Shown one piece after another: positions 6,181-13,477 of a stretch of 22,431 bases of DNA. The translations under genes were made by a program, and so were the position numbers. The notes beneath the pieces are model-generated. The model worked only from the letters and a program-made list of their open reading frames with translations, did no database searches and was not told the origin of the DNA. The stretch covers positions 1 through 22,431 of the forward strand of contig CABUUD010000020.1 of NCBI GenBank assembly GCA_902494585.1, given 5' to 3'. How positions within the stretch are numbered: position 1 is the stretch's first letter; every line of letters starts with the position of its first letter. Source of the DNA: an uncultured Collinsella sp. GTDB taxonomy: Bacteria > Actinomycetota > Coriobacteriia > Coriobacteriales > Coriobacteriaceae.

Positions 6181-7515
6181 ATGTCCCAATCCTCGACGCC
6201 CGCTGTCGCCGATGCCATCTACGATGCGTCGTCGCTTGGCCGACCGCGCATGTTCCTGCTCGGCCTGCAGCATCTATTTGCCATGTTCGGCGCCACGGTG
6301 TTGGTGCCCGTGCTCACCGGCCTCTCGGTCTCGGCAACGCTGTTGTTTGCCGGCTTGGGCACGCTGCTGTTCCACTTCTTGTCGCGTGGCAAGGTGCCGG
6401 CATTTTTGGGCTCATCGTTTGCCTTTATTGCCGGTTATGCCGCAATCGCGCCCAACGGCGAGACCGAGCTTTTGCCCTACGCCTGCCTGGGCGTAGCTTG
6501 TGCCGGTCTGCTCTATCCGGTGCTGGCGGCGCTCTTCCGCGCGTTTGGCGCCAAGCGTGTCATGCGTTTCTTTCCGCCGGTGGTGACTGGCCCCATCGTC
6601 ATTTCCATCGGCTTGATCCTGGCAAGTTCCGCTATTGCTAACTGCCAGACCAACTGGCTTGTGGCTGTCATTGGCGTTGCCGTTATCGTCATCTGCAACA
6701 TCTGGGGCCGTGGCATGGTCAAGATCGTGCCGATTTTGCTGGGCGTTGTGGTGAGCTATGCCGTTGCGGCTGCGCTCGGCGAGGTTGATTTCTCGGGCGT
6801 TGCCGCCGCTCCGTGGGTCGGTCTGCCCATCGTGTGGGACAACACCGTGTTTGCACTCTTTGGGCCGCAGTTCGATAGCGGTCTTGCCACGACGGCCATC
6901 ATCACCATCATGCCGCTGGCCTTCGCGACCATGATCGAGCATATCGGCGATATCTCTGCTATCGGTTCGACTTGCGAGCGCAACTACATTGCCGATCCCG
7001 GTCTGCATCGCACGCTGCTCGGCGACGGCCTTGCCACGATTCTGGCTTCGCTCTTTGGCGCTCCGGCCAACACTACGTATGGTGAGAACACCGGCGTGCT
7101 CGCCCTGACGCGCGTGTTCGACCCGCGCGTAATTCGAATTGCCGCGTGTTGCGCCATCGTGCTTTCGTTCTGCCCCAAGTTCGCGGCTGTCATTGCGGCC
7201 ATGCCGGCGTGTGTGATCGGCGGTGTGTCGCTCGTGCTCTACGGCATGATCAGCGCTGTGGGCGTCCGCAACCTCATCGAGAACCAGGTCGATTTCCAGA
7301 ACAACCGCAATGTGCTGGTGGCGGCTCTGGTGCTCGTGCTTTCGCTCGGCATTGCTTACAGCACCGCCAGTGCCATCGTGCTGGAGCTGGGCGGCGTGAC
7401 CATTTCGCTGTCCGGCATTGCCGTGGGCTCACTGGTGGGCATTGTGCTCAACGCCATCCTGCCGGGTAACGACTTTGAGTTTGATGTCTCCGAGCTTGAG
7501 GAGGCTGCTGAGTAG
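6181..7515 (+). CDS. Uracil permease (NCS2/nucleobase-cation symporter family)
   Basis: This 444-residue integral membrane protein has the length and hydrophobic pattern of 14-helix NCS2 transporters. It is close to UraA/PyrP in key segments: LQHLFAMFGATVLVPVL (29-45), PAFLGSSFAFI (73-83), MIEHIGD (251-257), DPGLHR (272-277) and NTTYGENTGV (297-306). Glu253 and Glu302 match the two glutamates that contact uracil in UraA. The position of the UraA proton-coupling His (EHVGH) is Asp257 here. It should import uracil with protons across the cytoplasmic membrane. The ATG at 6181 is chosen because homology begins there; upstream in-frame sequence overlaps the previous gene. A strong terminator follows at 7541-7578. 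No pyrimidine genes adjoin it. Confidence 0.92.
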   Translation: MSQSSTPAVADAIYDASSLGRPRMFLLGLQHLFAMFGATVLVPVLTGLSVSATLLFAGLGTLLFHFLSRGKVPAFLGSSFAFIAGYAAIAPNGETELLPYACLGVACAGLLYPVLAALFRAFGAKRVMRFFPPVVTGPIVISIGLILASSAIANCQTNWLVAVIGVAVIVICNIWGRGMVKIVPILLGVVVSYAVAAALGEVDFSGVAAAPWVGLPIVWDNTVFALFGPQFDSGLATTAIITIMPLAFATMIEHIGDISAIGSTCERNYIADPGLHRTLLGDGLATILASLFGAPANTTYGENTGVLALTRVFDPRVIRIAACCAIVLSFCPKFAAVIAAMPACVIGGVSLVLYGMISAVGVRNLIENQVDFQNNRNVLVAALVLVLSLGIAYSTASAIVLELGGVTISLSGIAVGSLVGIVLNAILPGNDFEFDVSELEEAAE

Positions 7516-7540
7516 CAGCTGCGTTCAGCTAAAACAAGAT

Positions 7541-7578
7541 ATGGTGCCCATGCGTATATGCGTGTGGGCACCATTTTT
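7541..7578. terminator. Bidirectional terminator between uracil permease and alpha/beta hydrolase genes
   Basis: ATGGTGCCCA (7541-7550) pairs with TGGGCACCAT (7565-7574), and the loop GCGTATATGC is itself partly self-complementary. A TTTTT run (7574-7578) follows on the plus strand. It overlaps the stop codon of the convergent minus-strand gene (7577-7579), so both genes are likely terminated here. Confidence 0.85.
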
Positions 7579-8242
7579 AATGTGTCAGTATCCAGTGGAT
7601 GCCGCGGGCCATGCGTAAGTCGGTTTGGGCAAAGTGATTGCCGGGGTTGAGCTCCAGCGTTGTTGGAATGCCGCGCTCGACGAGCAACACTTCCATCGCG
7701 CGTGTGTCGTCGAGTACATGCCGCATCATGCGGTTGGGCGTCTTGGTTTCCTTTTTGCCGAGTGACAGGTAGACGGCTTGCGGGCTGCCGGCAAAAGGGG
7801 CCGTGCTGGCACGGTCGACAAAGTCGGGAAACCATAGCGACCCCGATGCGCTCGCGGCGCGGTCAAAGGCGTCGGTTTGCCAGAGGGACCAGAGTGCGAA
7901 GAGGCCCGCGAGCGAGTAACCGGCAATGCCGCGCCAGGTGGGCGGCTGAGGAAGCGACGACTCGACCTGGGGGATTATCTGATTCAGCAGCTCATCAAGA
8001 AAATCGGCGGCTTGGCCGCCGAAAGGCTCGGCATCGCGTACGGTCCCGTCGCATGCCCAGGGGCTCAGCTCGCGATTCCAATCGAGCCCGCCAATGGTGA
8101 CGAGGGCGAATGGCGGACAGTCGAGCTCTCGGCAACACTTATAAACCTCGCTGCCGTCGCCCACGACCACAGGAAGGTAGATGACAGGCGCGCTTTCCGT
8201 ATGATTCGAATAAACGGTTATCTGCTTTTGATGCGCTTCCAT
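7577..8242 (-). CDS. Putative alpha/beta-hydrolase fold esterase
   Basis: This 221-residue cytoplasmic protein has no signal peptide. It has the nucleophile elbow GYSLAG (108-113, Ser110), a likely catalytic His203 in NPGNHF and Asp or Glu candidates between them, the order expected for an alpha/beta hydrolase. The segments IAGYSLAGLFALW and SASGSLWFPDF resemble the esterase D / enterochelin-esterase-like group. It probably hydrolyses an ester; the substrate is unknown. The ATG at 8242 has only a weak GAGAGA ribosome site. It stands as a single gene between a bidirectional terminator (7541-7578) and the terminator of the surface-protein gene upstream (8357-8392), and so should have its own promoter in 8243-8356. 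No clear -35/-10 pair is seen there. Confidence 0.8.
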   Translation of the reverse strand: MEAHQKQITVYSNHTESAPVIYLPVVVGDGSEVYKCCRELDCPPFALVTIGGLDWNRELSPWACDGTVRDAEPFGGQAADFLDELLNQIIPQVESSLPQPPTWRGIAGYSLAGLFALWSLWQTDAFDRAASASGSLWFPDFVDRASTAPFAGSPQAVYLSLGKKETKTPNRMMRHVLDDTRAMEVLLVERGIPTTLELNPGNHFAQTDLRMARGIHWILTH

Positions 8243-8356
8243 GACGGGCTTCTCTCAGTGTTGTGATATCGGCAGCCCCAATTGTCGCACGCCAGCGTAT
8301 GCCGGTTGGGCTAGACCAAAGACAATCTCGTGCATCCCCTGCGGACGCATATGGAA

Positions 8357-8392
8357 AACGCCACCGCCGGAGGGGAGCTCGGCGGTGGCGTT
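8357..8392 (-). terminator. Terminator of the surface-protein gene
   Basis: A perfect 12-bp stem, AACGCCACCGCC with GGCGGTGGCGTT, encloses a 12-base loop and is followed on the minus strand by TTCC. It begins about 60 bases after the stop codon of the 8451-10163 gene. Confidence 0.75.
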
Positions 8393-8450
8393 GTTAAACG
8401 GTGCTGGGGCTCGGGGGCCTTCGCGGGAGCTGCCATGTGCGCAGAGGCGT

Positions 8451-10163
8451 CTAAGAACGCTTACGGCTCGCCATGGTGCCTGCGGCGATAGCGGCTGTTC
8501 CCGCAAGGACGGTTGCCACGATGGCCGCACCCGAGGTGTCGCCGGTTGCCGCGAGCACGCCGGTAGTCTTGGCTTTCGTGGTTGAAGCCGCAACGGCCTT
8601 GGTCGGCTTTGAGCCCTCAGGCTTGGGGTTCTGCTTGGACTCCGCGGGCTTGCTTTCTGCGGGCTTGGTCTCGTCGGGCTTGGGGTCTTCCGGCTTGGCT
8701 ACCTCGGGAGGTGCGATGGTCGTACTTTTGGCGACTGCTTTGATATAGAGGGAGTCGACCGTGGCGTCGCCCGTGCCGATGGCTTGGCCTGCCTCGTAGA
8801 TGCCGTCACGGAGCTTGCGATAGTCAATGACCTTGCCGCCTTCGGGCGTCTGGATGGCGGCGTTCTCAATCTTGATGGTGCCGATTGTCTTGCCGTCAGC
8901 GCTCATGGCACGGGCAAAGATTGCCGCTGTATCTCCTTCGGCCGTTACCTTGCTGCGGATGATCGAGATGACTGCGGGTGTGACGCCCTCGCTGGTCTGG
9001 GCGATGATGCCGATGTTCTCGCCTTGGGGTTCGCGCCTCGTCTCGCCATCTTGGTTTTCGCTGTAGGGGATGGGGTCGTCGCCGTTCTCGACATAGCGGG
9101 CTATGGCCTTGACAACGGAGTCGCTGATGTAGATGTGGCCGCCCTTCTCGTTGGGTCGATCGTTTCTGGTGGAGAATGCAGCCGAAACCTCGCCTTCCGC
9201 AAACGCGTCCACGGTGGAGCCGTTCTTGACGACGATGTCGTCCTGGTAGGTGAAGAGGGCGTTGGCGCCACCGTATCTGCCTTTACTTGCACGGACCGTC
9301 ACGTTTGCATGATCGAGGGTGATGCCCTTGTGGGCATAGACGCCATATTCAACACCGTTTACGTCGAGGGAGGCGTTTGTGGCTGCGAGGCTGCCCTTGG
9401 CCTCGACGGCAGCGTCTTTCTCGGAGCTTGCCTCGACCGTCCCGCCACCCTTGATGGTGAGGTTCTTGTCGGCTCCAATACCCTTGTCCTTGGTAGCCCT
9501 GGCGGTGACGGCTCCGCTGTCGTCAATCGTGATATTGCCGTTTGCCCTGATGCCATCCGATGCACCCGTGGCGTTGACGTTGCCCGAACCTTTGATAGCG
9601 AGATCACCTCCGGCATTGATGGCATCAAGCCCAGTGCTCGTGGCGTTGACGGATCCGGCTCCGTCGATGTTGATATTACCCGTGGAGAGGATAGCGTCCT
9701 CAGTAGATGTCACGCTGAGCGTGCCGCCCTCGTCGCCTTGGATATTGAGCTCGGCATTCTCGTTAGTGCCATGAGAAACGTTGATGCTTTCGATCCATTC
9801 GGCAGTGACGATGTTGGTTCCCGAGTAATTCACGTTGAGCTTGCCTGCGGCCTGGATCTCGCCGCCGTTATAGTTGTTGAGCTTCAAGTCGTCGGCGCCG
9901 TCCCACGACCAGGTACCGGCCTCGTCGCTCGCCGCGGTGTTGTACTTGTTGCCGCCGACCTTGACCCATTCCGCTGCGAGCGAGACGCTCGGCATGAGCA
10001 GCGAGCTCACCGTGAGCGCGCACACGGCGCCCGCGACGATGCGGCGCGTCACGCGGCGCCAGCTGCCGTGCGCGAGTCCTATGTGACGGCGAACGTCGGG
10101 TTCGGCAACATGGGTTCCGGCGGTAGTGTCATTGCGTTTGGGGGTCGTGAACAAGGCTGCCAT
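8451..10163 (-). CDS. Secreted beta-helix surface protein with LAATG sorting signal
   Basis: The 570-residue precursor has a long 41-residue N-region, a hydrophobic signal segment (42-62) and a likely cleavage after SLAA (64). Residues about 137-330 consist of repeats of 22-24 residues with the pattern [GN]-x-[IL]-x-I-x-G-x-G-x-V-x-A, as in a right-handed beta helix of the Cthe_2159-like carbohydrate-binding group. Residues 484-523 are a Pro/Lys/Glu/Ser-rich wall spacer. The C-terminus is a sorting signal: LAATG (537-541), hydrophobic segment (545-563), RKRS tail. The A in the second position fits class E sortases, which prefer LAxTG. It should be displayed on the cell wall and may bind polysaccharide; the ligand is unknown. 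The start ATG (10161-10163) follows GGGAG; the frame is open 38 codons further but lacks a ribosome site. No sortase gene is in the window. Confidence 0.82.
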   Translation of the reverse strand: MAALFTTPKRNDTTAGTHVAEPDVRRHIGLAHGSWRRVTRRIVAGAVCALTVSSLLMPSVSLAAEWVKVGGNKYNTAASDEAGTWSWDGADDLKLNNYNGGEIQAAGKLNVNYSGTNIVTAEWIESINVSHGTNENAELNIQGDEGGTLSVTSTEDAILSTGNINIDGAGSVNATSTGLDAINAGGDLAIKGSGNVNATGASDGIRANGNITIDDSGAVTARATKDKGIGADKNLTIKGGGTVEASSEKDAAVEAKGSLAATNASLDVNGVEYGVYAHKGITLDHANVTVRASKGRYGGANALFTYQDDIVVKNGSTVDAFAEGEVSAAFSTRNDRPNEKGGHIYISDSVVKAIARYVENGDDPIPYSENQDGETRREPQGENIGIIAQTSEGVTPAVISIIRSKVTAEGDTAAIFARAMSADGKTIGTIKIENAAIQTPEGGKVIDYRKLRDGIYEAGQAIGTGDATVDSLYIKAVAKSTTIAPPEVAKPEDPKPDETKPAESKPAESKQNPKPEGSKPTKAVAASTTKAKTTGVLAATGDTSGAAIVATVLAGTAAIAAGTMASRKRS

Positions 10164-10309
10164 GGTTACTCCCATCCTCATAGGGCCTATGCGATTACGC
10201 CCAGCATATCTGCAGGATGTGGCCGGCGGTAGTGCCGTTTGGAGGGCAAAATGTCCAAAATTCGAGAAACAATACATCGCGCGCCCGTGCTCTGCCCGTC
10301 TTTAAAAGA

Positions 10310-10344
10310 AAAGCGCGGAGCCGCTCGTTGCGACTCCGCGCTTT
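10310..10344 (-). terminator. Terminator of the purine permease gene
   Basis: AAAGCGCGGAG (10310-10320) pairs with CTCCGCGCTTT (10334-10344). On the minus strand it is followed by TCTTTTAAA, a good U-tract. It lies 27 bases after the permease stop codon. Confidence 0.85.
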
Positions 10345-10371
10345 GCAGTTTTGCTTTAGCAGGCTATGCCG

Positions 10372-11685
10372 TTACGCCACGAAGAAGTAGACGAGGAAGG
10401 CAAGGGCTGCGATCCACATGAGCGGCTTGATCTTGGAGGCCTCGCCCTTAACGAGCGCGACGACCACGTAGGCGATAAAGCCCAGGCCAATGCCGGCAGA
10501 GATGGAGTAGGTGAAGGGCACGCCGGCGACAATCATGAACGCCGGGAAACCCTGCGACACGTCGGACCAGTCGATCTCGGAGGCCTCGCTCATCATGAGG
10601 TAGCCGACGTAGACCAGAGCACCGCAGGTGGCGGCGCTGGAAACGATGGTGACGATGGGGGAGAAGAACGCGGCGAGAATGAACAGCACGCCGGTGGTGA
10701 CGGAGGTGAGGCCCGTGCGGCCACCGTCGGCAGCGCCAGAGGTGGACTCGACGAAGGTGGTGATGGAGGAGACGCCCATAAAGCCACCGGCAGCAGCGGC
10801 CACGGAGTCGACGACCAGGATGGGACGGATGTCCTCGACATTGCCGTCCTCGGTCAAGAACTCGCCCTGCTTGGCGACGGCCATCGCGGTGCCCATGGTG
10901 TCGAAGAAGTCACTCATAAGCAGCGAGAAGGCAACGACGAGCAGCATCGGGTCGGTCAGAACCTTCACGATGGCCATGTTGCCATCGGCGGTGCTGGCAA
11001 ACGGGGCGCCAAAGGTCGAGAAGTCGAGCGGTGCGATAAGGCCCTCGGGCGCATGGGTGACGCCCAGCGGGATACCGGCGATAACGGCGACGATGATACC
11101 GATGAGCAGCGAGCCCGGCACGTTGCGGGAAGCCAGGGCAACCGTCACGACGATGGAGATGATGCCGACGATAAAGGTGGGGGAGGCGATGTCGCCCAGG
11201 CCGACGAGCGTACCGGCGCCAGCAGTGATGATGCCGGCGTCGCACAGGCCGATCATGGCGATGAACAGGCCCAAGCCAACCGAGATGGCGTGGCGCAGGA
11301 CCACGGGGATGGCGTCCATGATGGCCTCGCGCAGGCCGCACAGGACGAGCAGCAAGATGACGATACCCTCGAGGAAGATAACGCTCATGGCCACGTGCCA
11401 GTCGCCGCCGCACATGGTGGTGGCGATGCCCGCGATCATGGCGTTGATGCCCAAACCCGACGCGCAGGCGAGCGGGCGGTTTGCGAAGATGCCCATGCAG
11501 ATGGTCATGATGCCAGCGCCCAGGCAGGTGGCGCAGGCGAGCGCTCCCGCATCGATGCCGGCGCCCGAGAGCACCGCAGGGTTGACGGCGATGATGTAGG
11601 CCATCGCCAGGAATGTTGTCAGTCCAGCGCGAAGTTCGGTCCCGATTGTGGACTTGCGCTCACTGACGTGAAATAGTTCGTCCAT
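10372..11685 (-). CDS. AzgA/PbuG-type purine (guanine/hypoxanthine/adenine) permease
   Basis: This 437-residue protein with about 12-14 membrane segments belongs to the AzgA-like branch of the NCS2 family. Signature segments are RAGLTTFLAMAYIIAVNP (19-36), ASGLGINAMIA (75-85), DFFDTMGT and the TTFVESTSGAADGGRTGLTSV stretch. The family imports purine bases with protons or sodium. The start ATG at 11683-11685 is preferred over the longer frame because homology begins with MDELF and a GGAAAGGG site lies just upstream. A -10-like TATAGT on the minus strand (11741-11746) could drive it. No purine riboswitch core was found in the leader. Its long antisense open frame is a codon-bias shadow. It is transcribed alone, divergent from the deformylase-like gene. 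Confidence 0.93.
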   Translation of the reverse strand: MDELFHVSERKSTIGTELRAGLTTFLAMAYIIAVNPAVLSGAGIDAGALACATCLGAGIMTICMGIFANRPLACASGLGINAMIAGIATTMCGGDWHVAMSVIFLEGIVILLLVLCGLREAIMDAIPVVLRHAISVGLGLFIAMIGLCDAGIITAGAGTLVGLGDIASPTFIVGIISIVVTVALASRNVPGSLLIGIIVAVIAGIPLGVTHAPEGLIAPLDFSTFGAPFASTADGNMAIVKVLTDPMLLVVAFSLLMSDFFDTMGTAMAVAKQGEFLTEDGNVEDIRPILVVDSVAAAAGGFMGVSSITTFVESTSGAADGGRTGLTSVTTGVLFILAAFFSPIVTIVSSAATCGALVYVGYLMMSEASEIDWSDVSQGFPAFMIVAGVPFTYSISAGIGLGFIAYVVVALVKGEASKIKPLMWIAALAFLVYFFVA

Positions 11686-11838
11686 GCATACCCTTTCCTT
11701 GTTCGGCCCCGAGTTTAGGCCGATTGACACGAACTCATTTACTATATCGCCTTTACAACCTTGCTGTTCTCACATGTTGATGTTCGGCGCTTTGTAGCGG
11801 ACGGGCGGTATTTTCCGTATGAAAATGTGTGGGTACCG

Positions 11839-11844
11839 TATACT
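11839..11844 (+). promoter_or_regulatory. Candidate -10 box for the deformylase-like gene
   Basis: TATACT lies 33 bases before the ATG at 11878, giving a leader of about 27 bases that includes the GGAGG site at 11868-11872. No clear -35 box is seen at 16-18 bases upstream. Confidence 0.5.
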
Positions 11845-11877
11845 TAAGCAGTTACAACGACCCCTATGGAGGAACGT

Positions 11878-12297
11878 ATGATTAAAGAGCTCTGCCACGA
11901 CGAGGCTATCCTGTCCCAGCGTTGCGAGGTTGCGACTGTCGAGGACGAGTCGGTCGCACAGGACCTGATCGATACCATCAAGTCGCTCGAGGACGCCGGC
12001 TGCCTTGCCGCCAACCAGATTGGCGTTACCAAGAAGGTCTGCGTCTACCTGGATGACGCTGGCGAGCCCCACGTGCTCTACAACCCCCGTCTGGTGTTTG
12101 GCCTGGGCGCCAGCAAGATGGAGGAGAGCTGCCTGACGCACGACGAGGTCACCAAGTCCACGCGCTACATCAAGTGCAAGGTTGCCTTTGACCAGATCGT
12201 CGACGGCAAGATGAAGGAGTGCCGCCGCGACTACGCGGGCTTTGAGGCACAAATGATCCAGCATATGATCGACCACTGCTTAGGCAAACTCGTCTAG
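11878..12297 (+). CDS. Peptide deformylase-like protein lacking the catalytic glutamate
   Basis: This 139-residue protein carries the three peptide deformylase motifs in modified form. Motif I is CLAANQIGV (42-50), with the conserved Gln present. Motif II is ESCLT (83-87), keeping the metal ligand Cys85 but with Ser in place of Gly. Motif III is HMIDH (129-133), with both His ligands but Met130 where the catalytic Glu of HEIDH should be. Active deformylases remove the formyl group from nascent proteins; loss of that Glu is known to destroy activity in the E. coli enzyme, so this protein may bind metal and peptide without catalysis. The ATG at 11878 is chosen over 11866 because GGAGG (11868-11872) precedes it by five bases. 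It is monocistronic with a terminator at 12333-12369. A second deformylase with an intact HEIDH is at 19512-19922. Confidence 0.85.
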   Translation: MIKELCHDEAILSQRCEVATVEDESVAQDLIDTIKSLEDAGCLAANQIGVTKKVCVYLDDAGEPHVLYNPRLVFGLGASKMEESCLTHDEVTKSTRYIKCKVAFDQIVDGKMKECRRDYAGFEAQMIQHMIDHCLGKLV

Positions 12298-12332
12298 AGC
12301 GGTTCAATTGGGGACCGAATTTGCGGTCTTTG

Positions 12333-12369
12333 AGCCCGGGTATGACATTGTTGTCATGTCCGGGCTTTT
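12333..12369 (+). terminator. Terminator of the deformylase-like gene
   Basis: AGCCCGG and TATGACA pair in order with TTGTCAT and CCGGGCT around a short loop, ending in TTTT (12366-12369). The stem is long and nearly perfect, about 35 bases after the stop codon. Confidence 0.85.
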
Positions 12370-12432
12370 GTGTTTAGCGCCTTTTTGTTTGGTGACAATA
12401 AGCTTAGCAAGAACGTAAGGCTAGGAGGCGCT

Positions 12433-13398
12433 ATGTGCACGAGTATTCGATTTACCGATGATTCCGGCCACATGTATCTGGGCCGCAACCTCGACTGGAG
12501 CTTTGACTACGGCCAACAGGTTCGCGTGATGCCGCGCGGGTTTCACATTCCGTATTCGTTTATCGACGACGCGACAGCGGCACACGCGGTGATCGGTATG
12601 TGCATCGATTACAAGAACTACCCTATGTTCTTCGATTGCGGCAACGATGCGGGCCTCGCCGTGGCGGGCCTCAATTTCCCGGGTTATGCCGAGTATGCCG
12701 AGGGGCCGGTTGATGGAAAGACCAATATCGCGGCCTATGAGTTTCCCCTGTGGGTGGCAGCGACGTTCTCGACGGTCGATGAGGTCGAGGCCGCGCTGCG
12801 CGACACGGTGATTGTCGCCAAATCTGCCGGAGAGGGGCTGGGCGTGTCGCTGCTCCATTGGATTATCGGCGACAGCCAGCGTAGCATCGTGGTCGAGATG
12901 ATGGCTGACGGCCTGCATGTATACGACGATCCGGTCGACACCCTTGCCAACCAGCCGACCTTCCCGTGGCACATGGAAAACCTCCGCACCTATATCACCG
13001 CCACAAGCGATTTTCCGCAGACGGCGACATGGCGTGGCGCCGAGCTCAAGCCCTATGGCGCGGGTGCCGGCATGCGCGGTATTCCGGGTGACTGCTATTC
13101 GCCGAGCCGTTTTGTAAAGGCGGCGTATCTCAATGCCAATTACCCGCAAAAGGAGAGCGAGACCGAAAACGTCGTCCGTATGTTCCGCTCGCTCGAGGGC
13201 GTGGTGATGATTGAGGGGGCGTCCAGGATGGGCGATGGCAAGTTCGAGAAGACTATCTACACCGGATGCTTTAGCGCGCGCACGGGCAATTATTACTACG
13301 CGATGTATGGGGATCCGTCGATTCGCTACGTGAGCCTGATGGATGCCGAGGGCGCGAGCCCCGATAGACTCGTGGTTCCCGAGCCGCGTCGTTCGTAG
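12433..13398 (+). CDS. bsh: Choloylglycine hydrolase family protein, probable bile salt hydrolase
   Basis: This 321-residue Ntn hydrolase starts MCTS, so removal of Met exposes the nucleophile Cys2. All six catalytic positions of clostridial conjugated bile acid hydrolase can be matched: Cys2, Arg18, Asp21 (GRNLDW), Asn81 (GLNFPGY), Asn173 (ANQPTF) and Arg226 (SPSRF). The stretch GAGMRGIPGD also follows the family. Such enzymes cleave glycine or taurine from conjugated bile salts in the cytoplasm; penicillin V acylases share the fold, but the GLNFPGY and NQPTF segments favour bile salts. No signal peptide is seen. The ATG at 12433 follows AGGAGG with good spacing. The gene stands alone between terminators, with no bile transporter next to it. 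Confidence 0.88.
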   Translation: MCTSIRFTDDSGHMYLGRNLDWSFDYGQQVRVMPRGFHIPYSFIDDATAAHAVIGMCIDYKNYPMFFDCGNDAGLAVAGLNFPGYAEYAEGPVDGKTNIAAYEFPLWVAATFSTVDEVEAALRDTVIVAKSAGEGLGVSLLHWIIGDSQRSIVVEMMADGLHVYDDPVDTLANQPTFPWHMENLRTYITATSDFPQTATWRGAELKPYGAGAGMRGIPGDCYSPSRFVKAAYLNANYPQKESETENVVRMFRSLEGVVMIEGASRMGDGKFEKTIYTGCFSARTGNYYYAMYGDPSIRYVSLMDAEGASPDRLVVPEPRRS

Positions 13399-13422
13399 CC
13401 GCTAGCTTTACTGCAATGCAAG

Positions 13423-13456
13423 GCGGCCCTGCGTCTCCCGTGAGATGCAGGGCCGC
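13423..13456. terminator. Terminator-like hairpin between bsh and kup
   Basis: GCGGCCCTGC (13423-13432) pairs with GCAGGGCCGC (13447-13456), and TCTC with GAGA extends the stem inward. The U-tract is poor on both strands. It lies between two convergent genes, so it may stop transcription from both sides. Confidence 0.65.
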
Positions 13457-13477
13457 TGTCGTTGATTTGTGACGTCG

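Noticed and set aside
9462..9680. Repeated DNA that at first looks like a repeat array or CRISPR
   Set aside because: The repeats vary in sequence and spacing and encode the beta-helix turns of the surface protein; no constant repeat and spacer pattern.
8784..10232. Long plus-strand open frame (482 codons) rich in Val, Asp and Gly
   Set aside because: It lies opposite the repeat-containing surface protein, which has a signal peptide, sorting signal and ribosome site. The antisense frame has none.
10366..11676. Long plus-strand open frame (436 codons) rich in Gly, Asp, His and Glu
   Set aside because: It is antisense to the purine permease gene, which has clear homology. Its composition is what G/C-ending codons give on the opposite strand.
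11686..11838. Possible purine riboswitch upstream of the purine permease
   Set aside because: The conserved core and three-way junction sequences are not found in the minus-strand leader.
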